Shown: positions 1-6,078, numbered from the stretch's first letter. The stretch: DNA of 13,677 nt from Thermoflexales bacterium (GCA_030834835.1 JAUQXD010000862.1:1-13677), one strand, 5' to 3'. A program made the numbers and translations. Notes: a model not told the origin generated them from the sequence alone.

Positions 1-257
1 GCTAAATTATTGCCAAAACGATAATGACCGTACCGCATCCTCAATGTGGTCAGTTCTTCAATAAACGGAACATAGATTTCGTCCGGCACGCCATCCTTTG
101 GAACGTAGCGCCAAATGTAGCTCACTATTTCTGCCACTAGCTTCTGTGCTGGCTCTAACTCATGGGGTTTTACATCCCTCCATTTGTCAAGGCTAACGTT
201 TCCATGAATAGCTTCATTTGACTCACGGAATGCACATGCTCGCTTCGTTGCGCACAC
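1..257 (-). CDS. Hypothetical protein, 3' end beyond the window edge (possibly a gene remnant)
   Basis: An open frame on the minus strand runs from a stop at 261-263 to the left edge of the window. The only early start in frame is GTG at 255-257, and no Shine-Dalgarno sequence precedes it. The translation looks like real protein: it is mixed polar and hydrophobic, with stretches such as EIVSYIWRYVPKDGVPDEIY and a last visible part LRMRYGHYRFGNN. I recognise no family. It lies 44 bases downstream of the other minus-strand gene at 302-655, in the same AT-richer stretch, so the two may have been one transcription unit. Without an ATG or ribosome binding site it could equally be the 3' part of a gene that lost its beginning. 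Confidence 0.4.
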   Translation of the reverse strand, partial: MCATKRACAFRESNEAIHGNVSLDKWRDVKPHELEPAQKLVAEIVSYIWRYVPKDGVPDEIYVPFIEELTTLRMRYGHYRFGNNL

Positions 258-301
258 TTTTTACCAGTCTGAAATGTTTGTCACTGAAAACCCAATGTAT
301 G

Positions 302-655
302 CTAAATGTTCGCTGAATTACCAACAAGTGTGGCAACACGTTCCGCTTGAGTGCGACCGCTAGGATCGCAGTAGGGACGATCTTGATCTAGGGATTTCCA
401 GTACAGCAGGAAGGTTGTTCTGTCCCAGCCATTGGTTTGAGGTTTGTGCCAGCGAACTTGGATTGGGCGTTTGTCGCTTTCGGCACGTGTGATGTAAACT
501 ATCCCGTTGCTATCATGTAAAGAAATTTCAGTATTGAGCGGGAAGGCGAATTCCACTTTTTTCCACCGCTCTAAGCATTGGGCGTCACGACACAATCGGC
601 AATATCGTTCAATCGATTGGCTTTCGTAGATTGTGCAGCCAGTGCCTTTTGTCAT
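302..655 (-). CDS. Small cysteine-containing hypothetical protein (117 aa)
   Basis: The ATG at 653-655 is preceded on the minus strand by a near-perfect Shine-Dalgarno sequence, GAAGGAGG, six bases upstream. This is the best evidence that the frame is a real gene. The N-terminal 30 residues hold four cysteines (C7, C19, C22, C27; CRLCRDAQC), a spacing that could bind zinc. The rest is basic and aromatic-rich, with beta-like segments such as GIVYITRAESDKRPIQVRW. There is no signal peptide or membrane segment. I do not recognise the family. Base composition is AT-richer than the genes after 1450, and the motif CGATCG, frequent elsewhere in the window, is absent here, which suggests horizontal acquisition. 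A second minus-strand frame follows 44 bases downstream. Confidence 0.62.
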   Translation of the reverse strand: MTKGTGCTIYESQSIERYCRLCRDAQCLERWKKVEFAFPLNTEISLHDSNGIVYITRAESDKRPIQVRWHKPQTNGWDRTTFLLYWKSLDQDRPYCDPSGRTQAERVATLVGNSANI

Positions 656-690
656 ACACTGCCTCCTTCAATACATCTGCTTCATCATCG

Positions 691-765
691 CCCCATCCTT
701 CTCCCAAGTGCTGGGAGAGGGCACTCATCGTCCATCTTACTCGACCCCAACCCGGGTGAGGGCCT
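691..765. repeat. Interspersed repeat of the CCCTCACC / CCCTCTCC hairpin type
   Basis: Read on the minus strand, the stretch starts GAGGCCCTCACCCGGGTTGG and ends with CCCTCTCCCAGCACTTGGGA and a GGATGGGG tail. It contains a hairpin with arms at 697-706 and 712-721 (10 pairs, one G-T) and a CCCGGG palindrome at 751-756. Its pattern, CCTCACCC then CCCTCTCC then a GGGAGA return arm, matches the element inside the gene at 6673-6745. I read both as copies of one non-autonomous repeat family. It sits between the SD of the 117-aa gene and the stop of the small remnant at 766-885, and seems to supply that stop. Confidence 0.5.
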
Positions 766-885
766 CTACAACTCCCCCCGAAACGCCCGCGCGAGGATGG
801 CCTGATCCACCTTCTCCGCCCGCCGCTGCGCGGCGACCCGCAGAATATCGGCCCGTTTGCTCTTCAAGAGTTCGTCAACGCCCAT
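766..885 (-). pseudogene. 39-codon chimeric remnant: nucleotidyltransferase-like start, HsdS-like end
   Basis: The ATG at 883-885 follows a good Shine-Dalgarno sequence, GGAGG, seven bases upstream on the minus strand. The first 20 residues (MGVDELLKSKRADILRVAAQ) resemble the N-terminus of small MNT-type nucleotidyltransferases, which usually go on to a GSVARG motif; that part is missing here. The end, KVDQAILARAFRGEL, looks like the conserved C-terminal tail of type I restriction specificity subunits (HsdS). The stop comes just where the repeat at 691-765 begins. I read this as a scar of two deleted genes joined in frame, downstream of a surviving translation start. It could still be expressed as a small peptide. 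The assignments rest on motif memory, not on a search. Confidence 0.45.
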
Positions 886-899
886 GACTCAACCTCCAC

Positions 900-921
900 T
901 GTAGGGCACATGTAGGGCACA
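900..921. repeat. Tandem duplication of an 11-bp unit (TGTAGGGCACA x2)
   Basis: TGTAGGGCACA occurs at 900-910 and again, perfectly, at 911-921. It lies just upstream of the SD and start of the minus-strand remnant at 766-885, so it would fall in that gene's leader. It may be a slippage duplication or a pair of protein-binding half sites one helical turn apart. Confidence 0.6.
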
Positions 922-1135
922 CCATCGCTTCGCGCGTGTAAAGGTAGTATAGCATCGATTAAACGCGGGCGAAAACGAAGGCGGATGGAAGCCGTCAACG
1001 GACCGCTGCGCGAAACGGACACGCGGACAGAAACGGACATGCGCCCGCGTCAAGATTGTGGTGCTGCAAAACAAAACGCCCGGCCTTGTGCAATGGTTGG
1101 GTGGTGTGGTGCGCTGCGCGCGGTGCGGGCAAATA

Positions 1136-1234
1136 AGACCTCGGAGGTTTTAAGGGACTGACTGGCCTTGCCTGCCGGTCGGCTCGAACGACTGTCAGCC
1201 GATGGCCGATTGTCTTTGAAAACCTCCGAGGTCT
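1136..1234. repeat. 99-bp element bounded by a perfect 16-bp inverted repeat
   Basis: AGACCTCGGAGGTTTT at 1136-1151 is the exact reverse complement of 1219-1234. Each arm is itself nearly palindromic (ACCT-CGG-AGGT). The interior holds a smaller hairpin, TCGGCT (1179-1184) with AGCCGA (1197-1202). The size and nested symmetry fit a small non-autonomous mobile or REP-like element with no coding capacity. Related single units occur at 1397-1412 and 3105-3138. Confidence 0.6.
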
Positions 1235-1245
1235 GGTCCGACCCG

Positions 1246-1371
1246 TCAGCGGCTCTTGAACAGGCGATCGAAAAGGGCGATGGTCAGTTCTTTGGCTTCG
1301 GTCGATACGGCATGGCCCACACCGGGGAGAACGTGGAACTCAGTTGAAAAACCGCCCTGTTCCAATGCCGG
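1246..1371 (-). pseudogene. C-terminal remnant of an alpha/beta hydrolase (carboxylesterase type)
   Basis: The minus strand carries 41 codons ending in TGA at 1246-1248. They read like the last part of a phospholipase/carboxylesterase-type alpha/beta hydrolase: LEQGGFSTEFHVLPGVGHAV, then an amphipathic final helix ending FDRLFKSR. The GVGH histidine sits where the catalytic His of the Ser-Asp-His triad is expected. An in-frame TAA at 1372-1374 stands directly before it, and no serine nucleophile region (G-x-S-x-G) is found upstream, so the gene is truncated. It lies between two copies of the AAAACCT-(C/G)CG-AGGTCT palindrome (1219-1234 and 1397-1412), which may mark the breakpoints. It is too short to be active. 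Confidence 0.5.
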
Positions 1372-1396
1372 TTAAAGTTTTCCGCGCCCCGTCCAT

Positions 1397-1412
1397 AAAA
1401 CCTGCGAGGTCT
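1397..1412. repeat. Single palindromic unit AAAACCTGCGAGGTCT
   Basis: This unit differs by one base from AAAACCTCCGAGGTCT at 1219-1234, in the same orientation. The core is ACCT-NNN-AGGT. It lies just upstream (minus-strand sense) of the truncated hydrolase tail. Confidence 0.55.
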
Positions 1413-1469
1413 TGAAGGCTGCCGGCGCCCGACGATGGATCGAGCGCCGGTTTGTGCTGCCTCGTCGGG

Positions 1470-1475
1470 TATAAT
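1470..1475 (+). promoter_or_regulatory. Consensus -10 box TATAAT for a probably leaderless transcript
   Basis: A perfect TATAAT, in the context GGGTATAATACAG, ends only nine bases before the ATG at 1485 of the HD-domain gene. A transcription start about seven bases after the box would fall at, or within a few bases of, the ATG, leaving no room for a ribosome binding site. No good -35 is visible at the usual spacing. The same GGTATAAT string precedes two other genes in this window. Confidence 0.6.
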
Positions 1476-1484
1476 ACAGACCCT

Positions 1485-2465
1485 ATGCGCTACCTCGACC
1501 GAATTTACGCTGACTTCGAGATCGATCAACCGGTACTGCTGGACTTGATGCAGACGCGGGCCATGCAGCGTTTGCACGGCGTCTTGCAGCACGGCATCAC
1601 GGGTTTGATCGGCATCACGCGACCCACCTCGCGCTTTGAGCACACGCTGGGCGTGATGGGGTTGGTGCGGCATTTCGGCGGCACACTCGATGCACAGATC
1701 GCGGCATTGCTGCACGACATCAGCCACACGGCCTTCAGCCACGTGATTGATTACGTGGTCGATAATCACGATCATCAAAGTTATCACGAAGACAAGAAGG
1801 CGTGGTCTGTGGCGCAGAGCGATGTGCCCGCTGTTCTAGTTCAGCACGGAATTGATCTGGAAACCGTGCTGCATGAAGAAAACTTTGCGCTGCTCGAACA
1901 ACCCGCGCCACGCCTGTGCGCCGATCGGCTGGATTACTTCCTGCGGGATAGCGTCGATCTGGGTTTAGCCACACTCGCGGAGGTTCAAGCTGCGCTCGAT
2001 CATCTCGTCGTGGCCGACGGGCGCATCGTGACCGACGAGGTGAGCGTGGCCCGCTGGCTGGCTGAGACATACATCGCTGCCGATCAGAAAAGTTGGGCGA
2101 ACTTCCGCGAAGTGGGTGTGTACGAAGTGACGGCGCGGGCGATACGATCTGCGCTGCATCTAGGCGCGATCACCGAAGTCGATTTCTGGCTGACCGATGC
2201 GGAGTTGTGGTGCAAGTTATGCGACATTCACGATGACGACTTTCAGCGGCAACTCGCGCTGATTTCACCGGACACGCGCTTTGAGCGGGATGAAGTCTCG
2301 CCGACGTTCAGCGTCAGCACCAAACTCCGTACGATCGACCCTGATGTGTTGATCGACGGCCGCTTGTACACGCTGTCCGAACTCGACCCTGATTTCGCGC
2401 GCCATCGCACCGCTTACTTGAGCGAAAACACTGGCAAGTGGCCGATGCGGGTGGTGAAGCCATGA
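1485..2465 (+). CDS. HD-domain phosphohydrolase (SAMHD1/YwfO-like, COG1078 type)
   Basis: The protein has 326 residues and the metal-binding pattern of HD-superfamily phosphohydrolases: H53 in SRFEHTLGVMGL, the HD pair H77-D78 in ALLHDISHTAFSH, and D147 in CADRLDYFLRDS. The YHEDK stretch (100-104) follows the HD helix as in dGTPase-like relatives. Relatives of this type hydrolyse nucleotides, some of them dNTPs; the substrate here is unknown. It should be cytosolic, with no signal peptide or membrane helix. An in-frame ATG at 1452 would add 11 residues, but the start at 1485 fits the family and follows a perfect TATAAT. The stop overlaps a short 10-bp-phased repeat (2470-2494). The next gene, a membrane glycosyltransferase, begins 85 bases later and may be cotranscribed. 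Confidence 0.88.
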   Translation: MRYLDRIYADFEIDQPVLLDLMQTRAMQRLHGVLQHGITGLIGITRPTSRFEHTLGVMGLVRHFGGTLDAQIAALLHDISHTAFSHVIDYVVDNHDHQSYHEDKKAWSVAQSDVPAVLVQHGIDLETVLHEENFALLEQPAPRLCADRLDYFLRDSVDLGLATLAEVQAALDHLVVADGRIVTDEVSVARWLAETYIAADQKSWANFREVGVYEVTARAIRSALHLGAITEVDFWLTDAELWCKLCDIHDDDFQRQLALISPDTRFERDEVSPTFSVSTKLRTIDPDVLIDGRLYTLSELDPDFARHRTAYLSENTGKWPMRVVKP

Positions 2466-2469
2466 ACCA

Positions 2470-2494
2470 CGAATTGGCGCGAATCACCGCGAAT
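2470..2494. repeat. Three CGAAT units at exact 10-bp spacing just after a stop codon
   Basis: CGAAT occurs at 2470-2474, 2480-2484 and 2490-2494, within units of the form NNCRCGAATN. The repeat begins five bases after the HD gene's stop. It is either a decayed interspersed repeat of the ACGAATT/GCGAAT kind or three binding sites in helical phase ahead of the glycosyltransferase gene. Confidence 0.5.
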
Positions 2495-2550
2495 GATTTC
2501 AAGCCTGACGGCGATGTGGGCGAACTCGCGGCTTGTTGTGGGCTACGAGT

Positions 2551-4452
2551 GTGAGTTACCGACAACGATCCGCTCTTCTGCTGATGCTCTTGCTGGCCTT
2601 TGGGCTGCGTGTCTTCCACCTCGATACGCAGAGCATCTGGTATGACGAAGGGCTGAGCATCTACCTCGCTCAGCAGTCGCCCGCACAGGTCATCGCCCTC
2701 AGTGCCACGACCGATCATCCGCCGCTGCATACGTTGTTGCTGGGTGGCTGGATGTCTGTTGCTGGTGACAGTGACTTTTCCGCGCGCTACCTCTCGGCGT
2801 TGTTCGGCGTGTTGATGGTCACGTTGACTTTTACGCTGGGGCGCAAGGTCGATGAGCGCGCGGGCCTCATCGCCGCCGGGTTGATGACGCTGTCGCCCGT
2901 TGCCGTCTACTACTCGCAGGAGACGCGCGGCTACACGCTGTTGACCGTGCTTGTGCTGTTTGCGACGCTGGCTTTTGCGAACATCGTGCGCGGCGATCAA
3001 CGTTGGCGCAACTGGCTGAGCTACATCGCGGCGATGAGCGCGGCGCTCTACACGCACTACTTCGCGGCCTTCGCGTGGGCGGCGATTAATGTGGCCTATT
3101 TTGTAGACCTGACAGGTCTCCGAAGACCTGTCAGGTCTGTTATGAAGTGGATTGCCGCGCAATTCGCCATACTTGCGCTCTTTGCGCCGTGGCTGCCCAA
3201 TGCGCTGGCACAGGCCGGATCGAATGCCACCTATTTTCCGGGGCGCGTGACGTGGGAAACGGTGATTGGCGACATATGGCGAGCTTTCACCGTGGGCGAG
3301 TGGGGGGATGCGTCCATCGTCGGTTGGGTGTGGCTGGCGCTGATCGTCATCGGGTTGGCGGGCGTGATCATTCATCGCCGCGACGCAGAGAATTCCGAGA
3401 GACATAGGGTAGTTTTGCTTTTGCTGTCGCTCGTGGTTGTGCCGCTGGTGTTGATGTCCGGGTTGGCGTGGCTTAAGCCCAAATTCGCGCCGCGCTACTT
3501 GCTGCCGACGTTGCCCGCGTTTGTCACTTTGGCTTCAGTGGGGATCGTGACTTTGATCGATGGGCTGCGCGCGCGTTATTGCCAGCCCGCCTCGATCGGG
3601 TTGGCGATCAGCCTGGCGCTGCCACTGGCGAGCGCCGCCTCGCTGCTGCCGCTGTATACCGATCAAGCACTGGCTCGTCCCGATGTCCGATCGGTCGTGG
3701 CGTACATTGACACGCACGAGGTTGCGGGTGACGCGATCGTGCTGATTGGCGGCCATCAGGCCCCGGCGTTTACTCATTACTATCGCGGCCACAACTCGAT
3801 CGTGCCGTTACCGTCCGATCTGCTGCCCGCCGCGCAATCGCCGTTGGATGCGCGCGCGCTGACGACGTTGGCCGACATCGGGGCGCATCATCCGCGCGTG
3901 TGGCTGGTGTTGTGGCAAAACGACATCGCCGATCCAACGAATGTGGTGCTGGATGCGCTGTTGGATAAAGCCCGACGCATCACCGTGGGTGAAAACTTTC
4001 ACGCGATGAGCGTGTTATTGTTCGATGTGAAGGACGTCACATGGAATGGCGCACTGCAAAATCCGGCCGATTTTGCCTTTATGGAGCCGCTGCGGCTGGT
4101 GGGTTACAATGTGAACTTGAGGCGCATAACTATTGACACGCCCCTGCGATTCGGGCTATACTTGAGATCAGACGATCGGGTGCGCGGCAACTATCAAATC
4201 TTTACACACGTCCTTGCCGCCGATGGCACGTTGCTGGCGCAAGCCGATCACATCGCCGGAGCCGATTCGTATCCCACTTCGCTCTGGCGGCCTGGTAGTC
4301 TGATTTACAATCGTTTTGAGATTCAACTGCCCGTTGATACGCCGCCCGGTCAGTATCAGATCGCCGTCGGGTTGTATGAGGGCGATCGGCGGTTGGCCTT
4401 AGCGGACGGCCGCGATCGCATCGACCTGTTTTCAATCACTGTGACACCATGA
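2551..4452 (+). CDS. GT39-type membrane glycosyltransferase with C-terminal extracytoplasmic domain
   Basis: This 633-residue protein has the layout of GT-C/GT39 (ArnT/PMT-like) enzymes, which transfer a sugar from a polyprenyl-phosphate donor on the outer face of the membrane. After a first transmembrane helix comes IWYDEGLS with the catalytic-type acidic pair D32-E33, then DHPPLH (55-60) and VYYSQETRGYTLL (119-131). Many hydrophobic helices follow to about residue 370, including KFAPRYLLPTLPAF (311-324). Residues about 500-633 form a soluble beta-rich domain (YPTSLWRPG, PPGQYQIAVGLYEG) also found at the end of the protein at 6079-8055. Residues 186-197 are encoded by a 34-bp palindromic insert (3105-3138). 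The start is uncertain: GTG 2551 gives a typical N-terminus and TTG 2533 would add six residues; neither has a strong SD. The acceptor is unknown. Confidence 0.85.
   Translation: MSYRQRSALLLMLLLAFGLRVFHLDTQSIWYDEGLSIYLAQQSPAQVIALSATTDHPPLHTLLLGGWMSVAGDSDFSARYLSALFGVLMVTLTFTLGRKVDERAGLIAAGLMTLSPVAVYYSQETRGYTLLTVLVLFATLAFANIVRGDQRWRNWLSYIAAMSAALYTHYFAAFAWAAINVAYFVDLTGLRRPVRSVMKWIAAQFAILALFAPWLPNALAQAGSNATYFPGRVTWETVIGDIWRAFTVGEWGDASIVGWVWLALIVIGLAGVIIHRRDAENSERHRVVLLLLSLVVVPLVLMSGLAWLKPKFAPRYLLPTLPAFVTLASVGIVTLIDGLRARYCQPASIGLAISLALPLASAASLLPLYTDQALARPDVRSVVAYIDTHEVAGDAIVLIGGHQAPAFTHYYRGHNSIVPLPSDLLPAAQSPLDARALTTLADIGAHHPRVWLVLWQNDIADPTNVVLDALLDKARRITVGENFHAMSVLLFDVKDVTWNGALQNPADFAFMEPLRLVGYNVNLRRITIDTPLRFGLYLRSDDRVRGNYQIFTHVLAADGTLLAQADHIAGADSYPTSLWRPGSLIYNRFEIQLPVDTPPGQYQIAVGLYEGDRRLALADGRDRIDLFSITVTP
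3105..3138. repeat. 34-bp perfect palindromic insert inside the glycosyltransferase gene
   Basis: AGACCTGACAGGTCT (3105-3119) and its reverse complement AGACCTGTCAGGTCT (3124-3138) flank the four bases CCGA. Each arm is itself a 7-bp-armed palindrome. The frame stays open and encodes DLTGLRRPVRS, a basic loop segment between membrane helices. The core ACCT-NNN-AGGT is that of the units at 1136-1412. Confidence 0.75.
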
Positions 4453-4483
4453 TCCTGCTTACACCTCACGCTAACACCATCCC

Positions 4484-4500
4484 GGCACGCTTCACGTGCC
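4484..4500 (+). terminator. Weak hairpin after the glycosyltransferase gene
   Basis: GGCACG (4484-4489) and CGTGCC (4495-4500) form a 6-bp stem with a five-base loop, 32 bases after the stop codon. No T-run follows, so termination is doubtful. It is the best candidate in the 187-base gap before the aminotransferase gene. Confidence 0.25.
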
Positions 4501-4592
4501 CGTCTGGCGCGGCCCGCATCAAGTGGGCCACTGCCGACGTTTGAGTCTGCCTGCCTCCTGTCGGTTTTGTGCTGCATTTACCGTTCATTTCC

Positions 4593-4612
4593 ACGCAAGA
4601 TTATGCTTGCGT
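4593..4612 (+). promoter_or_regulatory. Leader hairpin upstream of the aminotransferase
   Basis: ACGCAAG (4593-4599) pairs perfectly with CTTGCGT (4606-4612) around the six-base loop ATTATG. It lies 15 bases before the SD of the aminotransferase gene. It could be an mRNA leader structure, an operator of dyad symmetry, or a poor terminator for the upstream gene. No clear promoter was found in this gap. Confidence 0.35.
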
Positions 4613-4627
4613 TATTCATTCATCCCC

Positions 4628-4633
4628 AGGAGG
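4628..4633 (+). promoter_or_regulatory. Strong ribosome binding site AGGAGG
   Basis: AGGAGG lies six bases before the ATG at 4640. It decides the start of the aminotransferase against an in-frame extension of 48 codons beginning at 4496, whose sequence does not resemble the family. Confidence 0.85.
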
Positions 4634-4639
4634 ATTGAC

Positions 4640-5971
4640 ATGGCTACCGTTCCGATGATTTTACCAGGGCAACTGGCGCAGTCGTGGATTAAGCGCGATC
4701 ATGCGCACCTGTCGCCGTCGTATGCGCGCGCTTATCCGTTTGTGATGGATCGCGGGCGCGGCAGTGAAGTGTGGGATGCGGATGGCAACCGCTTCATCGA
4801 CATGAATGGCGGCATCGCCGTCACCGCGACCGGCCACTCACATCCCGACGTGGTGCAGGCGATCAAAGATCAGGCCGATCGCTTCCTGCATATGTCAGGC
4901 ACGGACTTCTACTTCGACAAGATGGTGCAGCTGGCGGAGAAACTGAACGACATCCGCCCGCTGAAGGAAGAAGTCTACACGTTCTTTACGAATTCCGGCT
5001 CGGAAGCGGTGGAAGTGGCGATTAAGCTGGCGCGGCACTTCACGGGCCGCCAGCAATTCATCGGTTTCCAGGGCGGCTTTCACGGGCGCACGATGGGGGC
5101 GCTGTCGTTCACGTCCAGCAAGGCGATCTATCGCAAAAACTTTGCGCCGTCGATGCCGGGCGTCATCCACATTCCCTACTGCTACCCGTATCGGCCCATT
5201 CTGGCGAACCCTGAAAACAAAGACTATGGTGACGTGGTGCTGGACTATCTGGAAGAGGTAGTGTTCGCGCAGATGGTTACGCCGCACGAAGTGGCCGGCA
5301 TCTTGATCGAACCCATTCAGGGCGAGGGCGGCTACGTGGTGCCGACGCAGCAGTTCATGGCGCGCCTGCGCGACATCTGCACGCGGCACGGCATTATGCT
5401 GATTGCGGATGAAGTCCAATCGGGTATGGGGCGCACCGGCCGGTGGTGGGCCATCGAGAATTTCGACGTCGAGCCGGACATTATCACGTCGGCCAAGGGC
5501 ATTGCGTCGGGCTTGCCGCTGGGCGCGGTGATCGCGCGCAAGAGTGTGATGAACTGGCGACCGGGTCAGCAGGGCAGCACGTTTGGCGGTAATCCGCTGT
5601 CGTGCGCAGCGGGACTGGCGACCATCGATGTGATCGAGCGCGAGGGCCTGTTGCAGCATACGCTGGACGTGGGTGATTATGCGATGGACGTGTTGAGCGA
5701 GATGAAGGAGCGGCATGCCACCATCGGCGATGTTCGCGGCAAAGGCCTGATGATCGGTGTGGAGTTTGTGCTCGATAAAGTGAAGAAGACCGTCGCGCAC
5801 GATCACGCCGAGAACATCGTGGCGAAGGCGTTTGAGAAGGGCGCGCTGTTCCTGGGCTGCGGCAAGAGTTCCATCCGCATGTCGCCCGCGCTCAATATCT
5901 CGCGGCAGTTGACGGATGAAGCGCTGGCGATCTTTGAAGATGCCATTACCGAGGCGGAAGCCGAGTTGTAA
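4640..5971 (+). CDS. Class III PLP-dependent aminotransferase (acetylornithine/4-aminobutyrate type)
   Basis: The 443-residue protein is a complete fold-type I, class III aminotransferase. Visible motifs are the phosphate-binding TNSGSEAVEVAIKLAR (117-132), GFHGRTMGALSFT (146-158), EPIQGEGGY (224-232), the pyridine-nitrogen aspartate D257 in IADEVQSGMGRTG, the Schiff-base lysine K286 in SAKGIASGLPLGA, and STFGGNPLSCAA (313-324). It should move an amino group from a basic or omega-amino acid, such as 4-aminobutyrate, ornithine or N-acetylornithine, to 2-oxoglutarate in the cytosol. Related broad-specificity enzymes include archaeal ornithine aminotransferases and amino-acid racemases, so the exact substrate cannot be set from sequence. 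The start is fixed by AGGAGG. No arg or gab genes are adjacent; its neighbours are two membrane glycosylation-type proteins. A strong hairpin follows the stop. Confidence 0.93.
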   Translation: MATVPMILPGQLAQSWIKRDHAHLSPSYARAYPFVMDRGRGSEVWDADGNRFIDMNGGIAVTATGHSHPDVVQAIKDQADRFLHMSGTDFYFDKMVQLAEKLNDIRPLKEEVYTFFTNSGSEAVEVAIKLARHFTGRQQFIGFQGGFHGRTMGALSFTSSKAIYRKNFAPSMPGVIHIPYCYPYRPILANPENKDYGDVVLDYLEEVVFAQMVTPHEVAGILIEPIQGEGGYVVPTQQFMARLRDICTRHGIMLIADEVQSGMGRTGRWWAIENFDVEPDIITSAKGIASGLPLGAVIARKSVMNWRPGQQGSTFGGNPLSCAAGLATIDVIEREGLLQHTLDVGDYAMDVLSEMKERHATIGDVRGKGLMIGVEFVLDKVKKTVAHDHAENIVAKAFEKGALFLGCGKSSIRMSPALNISRQLTDEALAIFEDAITEAEAEL

Positions 5972-6011
5972 GCGTGTTCGACTGGCGCTGCAAGCCGCAG
6001 GGCCGCTACGG

Positions 6012-6017
6012 TATAAT
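6012..6017 (+). promoter_or_regulatory. Consensus -10 box TATAAT upstream of the DUF2723 gene
   Basis: A perfect TATAAT in the context CGGTATAATAACGG lies 61 bases before the ATG at 6079. No good -35 is seen. The expected transcription start, near 6024, falls inside the left arm of the 14-bp hairpin at 6018-6053. Confidence 0.5.
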
Positions 6018-6053
6018 AACGGCGACCTCTCCGAGTTCAGAGAGGTCGCCGTT
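6018..6053 (+). terminator. 14-bp perfect hairpin between two genes (terminator or leader structure)
   Basis: AACGGCGACCTCTC (6018-6031) is the exact reverse complement of 6040-6053, with an eight-base loop. It is followed by TTGATCT, a poor T-run. It starts 46 bases after the aminotransferase stop, so it may end that transcript. It also directly abuts the TATAAT at 6012-6017 and would lie at the 5' end of the next mRNA. The GACCT...AGGTC arms recall the palindrome family seen elsewhere in the window. Confidence 0.45.
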
Positions 6054-6078
6054 TGATCTGACCCGCGTGGACTACGAC

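Larger units (their letters stand above)
886..1245. other. Non-coding stretch between two gene remnants
   Basis: I see no convincing gene in these 360 bases. They hold a tandem 11-bp duplication (900-921), a 9-bp direct repeat AAACGGACA (1013-1021 and 1031-1039) and the inverted repeat pair at 1136-1234. On the minus strand a TATACT hexamer (946-951) with a poor -35 could drive the small remnant at 766-885, about 60 bases away. That promoter is weak evidence only. Confidence 0.5.

Noticed and set aside
889..1074. 61-codon minus-strand frame in the non-coding stretch
   Set aside because: No SD, no recognisable motif and biased composition; it overlaps the tandem repeat.
1284..1787. 167-codon minus-strand frame over the hydrolase remnant and HD gene
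   Set aside because: It is mostly antisense to the HD gene, and the hydrolase tail is read in a different frame.
2462..2554. 30-codon frame starting ATG across the HD stop (ATGA) and ending across the GTG start of the glycosyltransferase (GTGTGA)
   Set aside because: The overlaps look like translational coupling, but the first half is the CGAAT repeat, there is no SD and the peptide resembles nothing known.
2314..3405. 363-codon open frame on the minus strand across the HD and glycosyltransferase genes
   Set aside because: It spans two genes on the other strand and has low-complexity Arg/Gln/His composition and no recognisable domain.
4496..4639. 48-codon N-terminal extension of the aminotransferase
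   Set aside because: It lacks an SD and family similarity and runs through the leader hairpin, while AGGAGG marks the ATG at 4640.
4895..5806. 303-codon open frame on the minus strand inside the aminotransferase gene
   Set aside because: It is antisense to a gene with all catalytic motifs; its His/Arg-rich composition is typical of antisense frames in GC-rich DNA.
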